Shown piece by piece: positions 35,143 to 43,491 of a stretch of 64,000 nt of DNA. Origin of the DNA: Flavobacteriaceae bacterium GF1. Its GTDB lineage: Bacteria > Bacteroidota > Bacteroidia > Flavobacteriales > Flavobacteriaceae. The position numbers were made by a program, and so were the translations under genes. The notes under the pieces are model-generated. The model did not search any database. It saw only the letters and a program-made list of their open reading frames with translations, and had not been told where the DNA came from. Numbering within the stretch: the first letter of the stretch is position 1; every line of letters begins with the position of its first letter. The stretch is taken from assembly GCA_009797885.1 (NCBI GenBank), contig WNKP01000010.1:62001-126000 (forward strand). Direction: 5' to 3'.

Positions 35143-36473
35143 TCCGGAAGGATTTTAATGTTTAAGGTATCCATGGTGGTGTCCTGCGACCAAAAGAAAG
35201 GGGTACCATCATTTTTTGGATTTTGAACCCTGATGTTTTCCAATGTCAAGTTCTCCGTATGGGCCACAATAAACCGTCCTTTTTCGCGGACAAAGTCTGC
35301 AGTTGAAGGCCAGTCCTTTACTTTTTTGTTCCCTTTCGGTTTTTTCCATTTGGAGGTGTCCAACCTTCCGCTGAGGGTTATATCAATATCTTTCAAAACG
35401 ATATTGGAAATGTGCTGTTGGGGATGTCCGGACAAATAGAAAATGCCTTGGGTGTTGAACTGGCAATTTTCAAAGCGAATATCCTCTATCTTCCCTACTG
35501 GAGAGTTTTCCAACCGTTGGTGAATGTCCATAAAAATGCCGTACTCCTGACTGTGACGAGCGCCAGTTTCAACATCGATATCCTTAAAACGTATGTTTTG
35601 GTACGTCCCGCCATCCATCATAAATAAGGCCATACCGTATCGCGTCTTTCGGATGGTGATGTTCTCAAAAGTGATGTTTTGGGTCAATTGGCCACTCCCT
35701 GTTCCTAATTTTAAGGCAGAATCGTCACTTTCAATATAGCAATCACGTACCAGCACGTTTTCCACGGTTCTTGGTCTGGCATTGCCCTTTGGATCGTACC
35801 ACAGTTCTTTTTTTGAGGTTACCTTAAGACAAATGGCATCGTCACCCGTGCGGATATCACAGTTGGTCACCGTAACATCTTTGGAATTTCTAATGTCGAT
35901 ACCATCCGTATTTGGACTTCTGGGGTCATTTTTAATGGAAACACTATCTACGAGCACATTTTGGCAAAAATTCAGATTGAGGACATGAGAGGGACTATTT
36001 TCCAGATGGATACCCCGAACAAGTACATTTTTCGCATCACTGATAACTATCCACGGCTGTGGACGTTCCGAAAACTTCCACTCCTCAGTAAAGAAGGCCG
36101 TACCATTTCCATTGATGGTACCATGCCCAATTAGTTTTAGGTTGTCCGCATAGGGTGCTGAGATAAAATGATTGTTTGGGTAGTCCTTCATGTCACCGCT
36201 GGCCAACAGGATGGCCCCTTCATCCAATTGTATGGTGATGTTAGGTCCCAGGACAATGGCCCCCGTTACAAACGTTCCCTCCGGAATTTTTACCGTGCCT
36301 CCCTCTTTCAGGGCTTGGTCTACGGCCAATTGAATGGCTTGCGTGTTGAGGGTCTTACCATCCGGAACGGCCCCAAAGTCAAGTATATTGAACACCTGGT
36401 CTTTGGCCTTTTGGCAGGAGACGCTCGAAATCACCAGGAAAATCAAGAACAACCGTTGAATATACCTCATCAT
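35139..36473 (-). CDS. GH28 polygalacturonase-like lipoprotein (second)
   Basis: 444 residues with a lipobox (LVISSVSC-Q). The start of the beta-helix has the common N-I-L-D-F-G-A-V-P-D-G segment of pectinase folds. Catalytic motifs are N-T-D-G-I-D-I and T-G-D-D-A-I-C-L-K; G-H-G is replaced by G-T-G-S-G. It is only distantly similar to the 32481 enzyme, so the two probably cut different linkages, for example one in homogalacturonan and one in rhamnogalacturonan. ATGA overlaps join it to both the alpha-barrel gene and the enolase-superfamily gene. Confidence 0.88.
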   Translation of the reverse strand: MMRYIQRLFLIFLVISSVSCQKAKDQVFNILDFGAVPDGKTLNTQAIQLAVDQALKEGGTVKIPEGTFVTGAIVLGPNITIQLDEGAILLASGDMKDYPNNHFISAPYADNLKLIGHGTINGNGTAFFTEEWKFSERPQPWIVISDAKNVLVRGIHLENSPSHVLNLNFCQNVLVDSVSIKNDPRSPNTDGIDIRNSKDVTVTNCDIRTGDDAICLKVTSKKELWYDPKGNARPRTVENVLVRDCYIESDDSALKLGTGSGQLTQNITFENITIRKTRYGMALFMMDGGTYQNIRFKDIDVETGARHSQEYGIFMDIHQRLENSPVGKIEDIRFENCQFNTQGIFYLSGHPQQHISNIVLKDIDITLSGRLDTSKWKKPKGNKKVKDWPSTADFVREKGRFIVAHTENLTLENIRVQNPKNDGTPFFWSQDTTMDTLNIKILPE

Positions 36474-37696
36474 TTGGTGTACTTTTTATCGTAGGCCCTA
36501 ACCTGTTCTTCATCTACCTCGACACCGAGACCAGGCCTATCACTGATATGGAGGCGGCCATCCTTAAACTCGGGAAATCCTTTAAGGCAGTCGAAGGCCC
36601 CGGGGGCCTTTTCCCGCAATGCAAATTCCTGGGGCAGGGTTGCCATTTTTGTGGCACACACCCAATGGAGCATACAAACCGTACTTAAAGAGGGTCTGGA
36701 GTTATGGGCTACCAGTTTTACGCCCTTTTTGGCAATGTAGCCCCCAATCCGTTTTCCTCCTGTAAAACCACCACATTTTAGAAGGTCGGGGTTTACCGCC
36801 CATGACCCGCCGTAGGTCAACAAATGCTGAATCTGTTCCACGGTATAGGCATGTTCCCCAAAGACAATGGGAATGTCCACCTGTTCCACAATGGCTTTTA
36901 TGGCTTCATAGTCATAAGGAGCGGTAGGTTCTTCCCACCAGGCAAGATCAAAAGCTTCCAATTCCTTGCCCAATGCTATTGCCCTTTCCCTGGTATGCCC
37001 CATATTGGCATCCATGGCCAACTTGATGTTTGGACCAATTACTTCCCGCAATGCGCCCGCAAAGGCCACGGTATTGTCGTTGGGTGGATCTTGGTTTTCC
37101 AATCCCCATCGCATGCGGAATTTTAGGGTCTTGTATCCCTGCTCAACCAATTGCTTTGCTTTTTCCGCTGCTTGTTGGGGAGTGGGGTATACATCACGGG
37201 TAAAACTAGCATAGATTTCCACTGAATCCCTGATTTTACCTCCCAATAGTTCATACACCGGTTTTTGTACCACTTTCCCCATAACATCGTAGATGGCGCA
37301 GTCGATTCCGGAAATGGAGTATGTGAGGAGTCCGCCTGGCCCTAAATCGTATTCGGACTTGATACAGTGATCCCATGTTTTCTCCACATCAAAGATATTG
37401 GTCCCTTCAAAGTAGTCTTTTAGTGTTTTTTCAATTAAGGTACGGGAGCTCCGCTTGTCATTGGGCATGGCTTCTGCCCATCCTTTGCTACCGTTATTGA
37501 GTTCTACGGACACAAAGAGTGCTTTTTTAAGCATAAACGTGTCGATATCCTTAATGACGAAATCATCATCCCGGGCCATCGCGCTATAATCATCCAGAGT
37601 GGACATCCCTTGACCATTGACCGCACTAATGGGAAAAGGCAACCCTGTTGCCAAGGTTGCCGATGAAATCGCTTTAATGAATTCCAATCTATTCAT
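36470..37696 (-). CDS. Secreted enolase-superfamily enzyme of the mandelate racemase subgroup (acid-sugar dehydratase-like)
   Basis: 408 residues. An N-terminal segment (MNRLEFIKAISSATLATGLPFPISA) looks like an export signal without the twin arginines. The barrel carries a Lys192-x-Arg194 motif, metal ligands Asp229, Glu255 and Glu281, and the Asp304/His331 dyad spaced 27 residues apart, as in mandelate racemase. That set is typical of dehydratases acting on aldonic or aldaric acids. Most such enzymes are cytoplasmic, so the export signal and the place in a pectinase operon are unusual. A role in handling oxidised or lactonised uronic acids in the periplasm is inference. Confidence 0.82.
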   Translation of the reverse strand: MNRLEFIKAISSATLATGLPFPISAVNGQGMSTLDDYSAMARDDDFVIKDIDTFMLKKALFVSVELNNGSKGWAEAMPNDKRSSRTLIEKTLKDYFEGTNIFDVEKTWDHCIKSEYDLGPGGLLTYSISGIDCAIYDVMGKVVQKPVYELLGGKIRDSVEIYASFTRDVYPTPQQAAEKAKQLVEQGYKTLKFRMRWGLENQDPPNDNTVAFAGALREVIGPNIKLAMDANMGHTRERAIALGKELEAFDLAWWEEPTAPYDYEAIKAIVEQVDIPIVFGEHAYTVEQIQHLLTYGGSWAVNPDLLKCGGFTGGKRIGGYIAKKGVKLVAHNSRPSLSTVCMLHWVCATKMATLPQEFALREKAPGAFDCLKGFPEFKDGRLHISDRPGLGVEVDEEQVRAYDKKYTK

Positions 37697-37746
37697 CCAT
37701 TACAATTTCCTGAAATTAGAACCAACTAACTCAACTTAAACTTATT

Positions 37747-39285
37747 TTATTCCCTGGGTGTACCATCAAAATTAAGGGTCCAGCCCAAAGTCCAATCATC
37801 ATCGGGAGAAACTGCGCCCACAAAATTTACCGCATCAAAGAAATCCCCTAAGGTGGAGGCATCGGATGAATTTGTAGTAGAAATGCCCACAAAAACATCG
37901 GTCAGGACAATTTCATCTTCAGAGTTATTATTGGTAGGGTCCCTAAAATCGTCACGTACAGTGTTATGAAGACCATCGTCATCCCCGTCTTCACCATTGC
38001 CAAAAACCGTAGAATTCTTGATGACCATAGTTCCGCCATTCCTATTTCGAAAGGAATCATCAAAACCTGTGACTATGGTGTTATGGAATGCTCCATTAGC
38101 ATCATCGCGCAAGCGCACCCCTTCAGTATCCCCTGGTCCATCCCCTACGATATTTGGTCCAATTACCGTAATATTGGACATAACGGCATCTGAGTTTCTA
38201 GGAGAATCGTTTGTGTCCCTTCCATTCAAACCAATACTATCATCCACATCAGTTACAATCGTCCAAAATTGTCCATTGCCTTCCCATCCATCGCTATATC
38301 GGATTCCACGATCATCCGGTTGGGTCACCAAAATGTGTTTTAAGTTTACATAGCCTCCACGCATTCGAATACCGGTATCATCTGTGTTGTGAACCTGCAC
38401 ATAATCAATTGTCGTTGCGCCGCCAACCTGCCTGAGTTGGAGGGCTTCATCGCCATTGCCCCCATTTTCTATGCGGACATACTTCAAAATTCCAGAACTG
38501 TCTTCTGGAGAATCATCCCCACGGAGTACCACTCCGAGCCAATCTCCCTTATCAGGGGTTTCAGGCTGATTAGGTGCTGCGTTGATAGTGTTAAACAGTA
38601 TAGGATTCTCTTGCGTTCCCTCTGCTATAAGTGCTCCTCCTATTTGCACATCCAAGGCACCAGAAATAATTATTGGATCTGGCTGCAGGGGTGGACTAGC
38701 AGGTACTATAGAATCCATAGCAAAAATTGAAGTTCCCTCCTGTATAGATAATGTGGTGATATCTTCAACAGTAACTGCTCCTTTTAATAACCACAGATTT
38801 TCATTATCAAAGGATTCATCAAAATTTATTCTTCCCTTTACCAGCTTAAAGGAGGTTCCATTAATTTCCACATCTTCAATGGTAAAGGTAGGAGCCACTT
38901 CAGATACCGTTGCCGCAAATGTGGCTGTATCGGTTTCACCGAAAGTATCGGTCACGGTAAAGGTGAACGTTTGGGTAGTACCCAATAAGTTTTCTGTGAT
39001 AAAAAACTCCAAACTATAATTGTCCTCTCCTTCCGTCCCATCCGGGTAATTGATTTGATCAATTATTGTACTCCCCCTTTGTACCACAAAATTTCTGAAC
39101 AAAGCAGAGGCTTCAAATGAAACGTCTACCCTAATGGTCTGTCCTATCCTAAATTCACCACTTTCATTAGATAAGTTGATACTTGGCGCATCAAAGGTCA
39201 ATACCCCGTTATCTTCTTCCTCGCTACATGCCAAAAGCAAAAACAATGAACAAAGTCCTATTCCTAAGTATTTTTTTAACAACAT
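37747..39285 (-). CDS. Beta-helix surface lipoprotein next to the TonB receptor
   Basis: 512 residues from the ATG at 39285, 4 nt after the TonB-receptor stop; an upstream in-frame start would overlap that gene and lacks a signal. Lipobox LFLLLAC-S. A cadherin/Ig-like domain (about 30-125) is followed by a right-handed parallel beta-helix with repeated G-I-R and N-x-x-V turns and a very acidic loop. No pectinase catalytic motifs are visible. Because no SusD is encoded here, this protein may be the surface partner that feeds substrate to the receptor. The operon continues after 50 nt with the enolase-superfamily gene. Confidence 0.78.
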   Translation of the reverse strand: MLLKKYLGIGLCSLFLLLACSEEEDNGVLTFDAPSINLSNESGEFRIGQTIRVDVSFEASALFRNFVVQRGSTIIDQINYPDGTEGEDNYSLEFFITENLLGTTQTFTFTVTDTFGETDTATFAATVSEVAPTFTIEDVEINGTSFKLVKGRINFDESFDNENLWLLKGAVTVEDITTLSIQEGTSIFAMDSIVPASPPLQPDPIIISGALDVQIGGALIAEGTQENPILFNTINAAPNQPETPDKGDWLGVVLRGDDSPEDSSGILKYVRIENGGNGDEALQLRQVGGATTIDYVQVHNTDDTGIRMRGGYVNLKHILVTQPDDRGIRYSDGWEGNGQFWTIVTDVDDSIGLNGRDTNDSPRNSDAVMSNITVIGPNIVGDGPGDTEGVRLRDDANGAFHNTIVTGFDDSFRNRNGGTMVIKNSTVFGNGEDGDDDGLHNTVRDDFRDPTNNNSEDEIVLTDVFVGISTTNSSDASTLGDFFDAVNFVGAVSPDDDWTLGWTLNFDGTPRE

Positions 39286-39289
39286 TTTC

Positions 39290-42154
39290 CTAGAATTTAA
39301 AGTTAACTCCAAACCGGGCGGACCAATCATAGATTTCATAATTGACCACTTGGCTCCTAATGGATTGATAGGTGACCACTGGATCGTTGGTGAGGTTAAT
39401 AAATTCAACGAACAGGGTTAAATTATCCGTAATCTCCTGAGAGGCATTGATATCCAATTGATAGCGCTCTTCCAAAAAGAAATCGAGGTCTGGGGTATTC
39501 GCAGGACTAAACAGGGAACTTCCGTTGTAATTCAAGGATATCCGCGAGCTAAAACCACCTTTATCATAAGAAAGTGCGGCATTCCAAGTATGGTCTGCCT
39601 GTCCTGGAAAATTGACCCCATCACGCACTTCCTGGTTTCCCTCGTCATTTAAGAAGGAAAAACTACTGTCGGAGTTCACATAGGTGTAGTTTGCAAATAT
39701 TCCCAAGCCCGAGAGAAAGCCCGGAAGAAAATCAAGTTTCTTCACAAAGTTGAGCTCGACCCCGATCAATGTGGCCTCATCCCCATTGACCGGTTCATTT
39801 AATAGAAAGAGTTCATTGTTGAAATCCACATTTGAAAACTGTCTGAATATGAACGTAGAAATGTCTTTATAAAAGACCCCACCGGAAATAACCCCTGCCC
39901 CTTTGAGGTAATGCTCAAAAAGCAAATCGAAGTTATTGGACTCCGCAGGCAATAAATCTGGATTTCCCCTGGTCAACTGCTGATCGGCAAAATTGATGTT
40001 CTCTGCAGGAACTAAATCCTGTAAAGTTGGCCTTGCATAGGATTGGGTGTAGGCAAAACGCAAATTGGTGCGATCCCCAAGTTCATATCGCAGGTGTACC
40101 ATGGGCAGGAAAAAGTCGTATGAATTGGATCCCGATACCGGTTCCGTTGAAATTGGAATGGCTGGTGCCCCATCCTGGGCGGGAGGCTCTATGCTCAGTT
40201 CCAGGGCATCGTAGAGCACATCCGTTTTTTCATAACGGACCCCTGCCAAAATCCTTAATTTGTTCAATTGGATTTTTCCCTGAACATAGGCGGCGTATAC
40301 ATCTTCCCCAGCATTAAAGAAAAAACTATCCGTGTTTATCCTTGAGGCGTTCTCATCAAATTGATAGGCATTTTGAAACAACCTAAAATGCTCCCTCGCC
40401 GCATTTGGACTGGGGAATTGCCCCATTTGGTAGCGACCATCGAAAATGGTGCCATCATGACCATCCAAAACCTGGGATAAATTGTAAGGTCCATCAAAAG
40501 CATTGTACTCTATGGTATTTCTTCTCCGTATATTGTCCAAATCCCGATACTTTCCACCTGTTTTGAATTCTCCGGAATTATTACCCAATCGAAAGGGAAT
40601 TGTTAGGTTCAATCGAGCCACCGTATTATCCCCTCGATTTAAGATGGGTTTATCTTGTTGAAATGAATTGAAATCATAGGCACTGTAATTTTCGAAGTCA
40701 AAATCGGGCGAGGAAAAAATGGTAAAATCACCATCCCTTTCCTGAACAAGGGTCAAGTCCCGTTCCCTAAAGACAAAGCGATCACTGCGCAGCCGTCTTT
40801 CATTTCTGGAGTAGTTAATGGCATAGTCCAGTTTGGCAAAATCCCCCAAGGGATGGTTACCTTCCAAGGATATGGCAATGTTTTCCCTAGTAATGACCCT
40901 ATCATTGATATCCCTGCGCACGCGAACATCGTTATCGGGTCCCGCTACATTGGGGTTCAGGGGATCTTGGTAATTGTTTCTTGGTCTAAAACGTGTTCTT
41001 CTTCTTAAGGATTCGTCCTCCAGTCTGTTAAAAGTGGCCTTGAAGATAAGGGAAGAATTCTCGGAAAAACGATAGTCAAAAGTGGCATTGACCCCAACCC
41101 TGGTCCTTTCGTTCAACAGCGGCCTAAGCCTGTAATCATCAAGCACAAAGGCCCTAAAGGAATTTGGATCGTCGGAACTGCCAATTCTACGCTCGCGGTA
41201 GGTAGCTTCAAAACGCTCCTCACCATTGAAGGTGTTGTAATAGCTTCCCCCCAATAACACGCCAAATTTGTCATCTGCAAATCGTTTATCCAATTTAAGT
41301 CGATACACTTGGCTTCCTTTATCGAACAAATTGTTGTAGCCACCGGAAATGGTACCTTTTACCCTACCTGTGGAGGACGTGGCCGTTGGCGTAATCAAAT
41401 TAATGGCACCTCCCACGGCATCACCGTCCATATCCGGGGTAATCGCCTTGCTTACTTCCATGGAGGCCAATTGATCTGCAGGTATCAAATCGAGACTTTC
41501 GGTCCTACCACCTGCTTCATCCGTCGTAGGAATCTGCTCCCCATTTACGGAAATTGTGGTAAAGTTTTGGGGAGTACCCCTAATCTTTACAATGCTCCCC
41601 TCACCATTGTTCCTGTCAATATTTACTCCAGGAACACGCTGCATTGCCTCACCCACATTAATATCGGGGAAACGCCCTATCAAATCAGATGAGACAATGG
41701 TTTTTATGTTATCCGCATTTCGTTGTTGATTGAATGCCCTTTGCTGTCCATCAAAACTTCCCGTAATGATGACCTCTCCCAATTGGTTAAGTTCCGGGCT
41801 CAGGACAACATCATCAATAGCCATCAAATCCGCATCCACGTTGATTTCCAAAATCTGTTTTTGATATCCGATATACGAAAACTCTACCTGATGAGTGCCA
41901 AAAGGTATTCTATCCAGCTGAAAAAGCCCATCCAAGGAGGTACTTGTCCCAGCGTTTAAATTACGAATGACAACGGTGGCACCTGGCAGTACCTCGCCCC
42001 GATCGTCCACTACCTTTCCCGTTATCGTTCCAAAACTTTGAAATGACAGGTTCGCCCCGCCATGTAGTACATAATTGGCATTCCCAGATAATCCCAAACT
42101 GAATGCTAGAAAAAAACAAAGGCGCCATTTTAACCTATAGAGTATTTGATACAT
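39290..42154 (-). CDS. TonB-dependent receptor (SusD-independent type)
   Basis: 954 residues: signal peptide, a carboxypeptidase-regulatory-like domain (about 43-120: G-T-I-T-G-K-V-V-D-D-R-G-E-V-L-P-G-A), plug with the TonB-receptor pattern A-M-Q-R-V-P-G-V-N-I-D-R and I-R-G-T-P-Q-N-F, and a 22-strand barrel ending in an aromatic residue (FGVNFKF). It resembles the receptor subfamily found with alpha- and gammaproteobacterial oligosaccharide loci, not SusC. It should import oligogalacturonides or glucuronate-containing oligomers across the outer membrane. It heads the minus-strand operon down to the GH2 gene. Its promoter region contains the operators at 42225 and 42374. Confidence 0.92.
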   Translation of the reverse strand: MYQILYRLKWRLCFFLAFSLGLSGNANYVLHGGANLSFQSFGTITGKVVDDRGEVLPGATVVIRNLNAGTSTSLDGLFQLDRIPFGTHQVEFSYIGYQKQILEINVDADLMAIDDVVLSPELNQLGEVIITGSFDGQQRAFNQQRNADNIKTIVSSDLIGRFPDINVGEAMQRVPGVNIDRNNGEGSIVKIRGTPQNFTTISVNGEQIPTTDEAGGRTESLDLIPADQLASMEVSKAITPDMDGDAVGGAINLITPTATSSTGRVKGTISGGYNNLFDKGSQVYRLKLDKRFADDKFGVLLGGSYYNTFNGEERFEATYRERRIGSSDDPNSFRAFVLDDYRLRPLLNERTRVGVNATFDYRFSENSSLIFKATFNRLEDESLRRRTRFRPRNNYQDPLNPNVAGPDNDVRVRRDINDRVITRENIAISLEGNHPLGDFAKLDYAINYSRNERRLRSDRFVFRERDLTLVQERDGDFTIFSSPDFDFENYSAYDFNSFQQDKPILNRGDNTVARLNLTIPFRLGNNSGEFKTGGKYRDLDNIRRRNTIEYNAFDGPYNLSQVLDGHDGTIFDGRYQMGQFPSPNAAREHFRLFQNAYQFDENASRINTDSFFFNAGEDVYAAYVQGKIQLNKLRILAGVRYEKTDVLYDALELSIEPPAQDGAPAIPISTEPVSGSNSYDFFLPMVHLRYELGDRTNLRFAYTQSYARPTLQDLVPAENINFADQQLTRGNPDLLPAESNNFDLLFEHYLKGAGVISGGVFYKDISTFIFRQFSNVDFNNELFLLNEPVNGDEATLIGVELNFVKKLDFLPGFLSGLGIFANYTYVNSDSSFSFLNDEGNQEVRDGVNFPGQADHTWNAALSYDKGGFSSRISLNYNGSSLFSPANTPDLDFFLEERYQLDINASQEITDNLTLFVEFINLTNDPVVTYQSIRSQVVNYEIYDWSARFGVNFKF

Positions 42155-42199
42155 ACTGCAACCTTTTAATGAGTTAGTTAATTAGGTAAATGATTGCCA

Positions 42200-42208
42200 C
42201 AAAAGATA
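42200..42208 (-). promoter_or_regulatory. Candidate promoter of the TonB-receptor operon (-7 box)
   Basis: Minus-strand TATCTTTTG fits the -7 consensus with one extra T, exactly as at kdgK. A TTG 21 nt upstream (42232-42230) lies inside the 42225 operator and would be the -33 element. Confidence 0.45.
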
Positions 42209-42224
42209 ACTATGAGTATTTTAC

Positions 42225-42244
42225 TTGTGCAATCGATTGCATAA
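42225..42244. promoter_or_regulatory. LacI-type operator at the TonB-receptor promoter
   Basis: TTGTGCAATCGATTGCATAA agrees with the perfect palindrome at 23766 in 19 of 20 positions. It lies 71 bp from the receptor ATG and covers the candidate -33 region. Confidence 0.75.
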
Positions 42245-42373
42245 ATAATAAAGAAATATTAAAATCCCAAATTTTATAGGGTAAAAATGTATTTATACCA
42301 ATAAAACCAACCTAAATTGGAAGATCTCAAATTGGAATCCCATAATTTTCCACTTTCATATAATTATTATAAA

Positions 42374-42393
42374 TTGCGCAATCGATTTCATAC
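42374..42393. promoter_or_regulatory. Second, weaker LacI-type operator near the lacI-family gene
   Basis: TTGCGCAATCGATTTCATAC agrees with the consensus in 16 of 20 positions, keeping the core GCAATCGATT. It lies 52 bp upstream of the regulator gene, a position suited to autoregulation. Confidence 0.55.
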
Positions 42394-42444
42394 TTCTGTT
42401 ATGATTTCAGATGATTATTTTTACCAAAATTCCGTTGTACAGGA

Positions 42445-43476
42445 ATGGAACATTCTAAAAAGACGACCATACACGATATTGCAGAGCGACTCAATGTTAC
42501 GGCTTCCACCGTTTCACGGGCATTGAATGGCAATCCCAGAATAAGTGACAACACCCGGAAGGCCGTGCTCAAGGCTGCCCGGGAATTGGATTATGAGCCC
42601 AACCAGATAGCCTCTGCCCTGCGGAGTGGGCGTACACAACTTATAGGGATGTTGGTCCCAACCATTAACCGGGCCTTTTTCTCTTCCATTATCAGGGGCG
42701 TGGAGGAAGTGGCCAATTCCCTGGATTACCGGGTTATTGTGAGTCAGTCCAATGAAATTTTTGAGAACGAGGAAAATGCTGTCAAGGCTTTTTTGAATGC
42801 CCGGGTAGACGGTATTATTGCTTCCATTGGTAAGAATACGGAACATTTCAATCACTACAAACAGGTTTTGGACAGGGGATTACCGTTGGTGCTCTTTGAC
42901 CGAACCACTCCAAAATTGCAGACCGGCCAAGTAGTTATCGATGACTATCAAGGGGCTTATATGGCTACGACCCATCTAATTGAACAAGGGTGTGAACGTA
43001 TTGTCCATTTTACCTCAGAACGGAAAATCGATATTTACAAGGAACGCTATAGAGGCTATGTGAATGCGCTTCAAGATCATGGTATTGAACCAAACCACAG
43101 TCTGGTTTTTAGTGGTAATCTTCAACTGGAAGATGGGAGGAAACATGCCGAACAACTGATACAGGGCAAGGTGGATTTTGATGCCATCTTTTCAGCCAGT
43201 GACTATGCTGCTATGGGAGCAATGCAGGTCTTAAAGGAAAATGGCTTGAAAGTACCCGATGATGTAGCCCTTGTGGGCTTTTTGAACGAGCCATTTACGT
43301 CTTTTACGGACCCACCACTGACCTCGGTCAACCAGTTTCCCATAGAAATGGGCCAAACGGCCGCAAACCTGTTCTTTAACGCCTTGAATTCGGATAAAAA
43401 GAAAATTATCCCCAAAAAGACGGTCATTCAGCCTGAACTCATTGTCCGGGCATCATCCCTAAGGACAGCACCATAA
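42445..43476 (+). CDS. LacI-family transcriptional regulator of the uronate/pectin regulon
   Basis: 343 residues. The N-terminal helix-turn-helix shows T-I-H-D-I-A-E-R-L-N-V-T-A-S-T-V-S-R-A-L-N-G and the hinge L-D-Y-E-P-N-Q-I-A-S-A-L-R-S. The periplasmic-binding-protein-like core follows, with G-M-L-V-P-T-I-N, F-D-R-T-T and A-L-V-G-F-L-N-E-P. It should bind a sugar or uronate effector. It is encoded between the operators at 42374 and 43516 and upstream of uxaC and uxaB, so I infer that it reads the CAATCGATTG palindromes and controls both uronate blocks. Repression relieved by the effector is typical of LacI proteins, but activation cannot be excluded. Confidence 0.92.
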   Translation: MEHSKKTTIHDIAERLNVTASTVSRALNGNPRISDNTRKAVLKAARELDYEPNQIASALRSGRTQLIGMLVPTINRAFFSSIIRGVEEVANSLDYRVIVSQSNEIFENEENAVKAFLNARVDGIIASIGKNTEHFNHYKQVLDRGLPLVLFDRTTPKLQTGQVVIDDYQGAYMATTHLIEQGCERIVHFTSERKIDIYKERYRGYVNALQDHGIEPNHSLVFSGNLQLEDGRKHAEQLIQGKVDFDAIFSASDYAAMGAMQVLKENGLKVPDDVALVGFLNEPFTSFTDPPLTSVNQFPIEMGQTAANLFFNALNSDKKKIIPKKTVIQPELIVRASSLRTAP

Positions 43477-43491
43477 TCATCTAAGATTACT

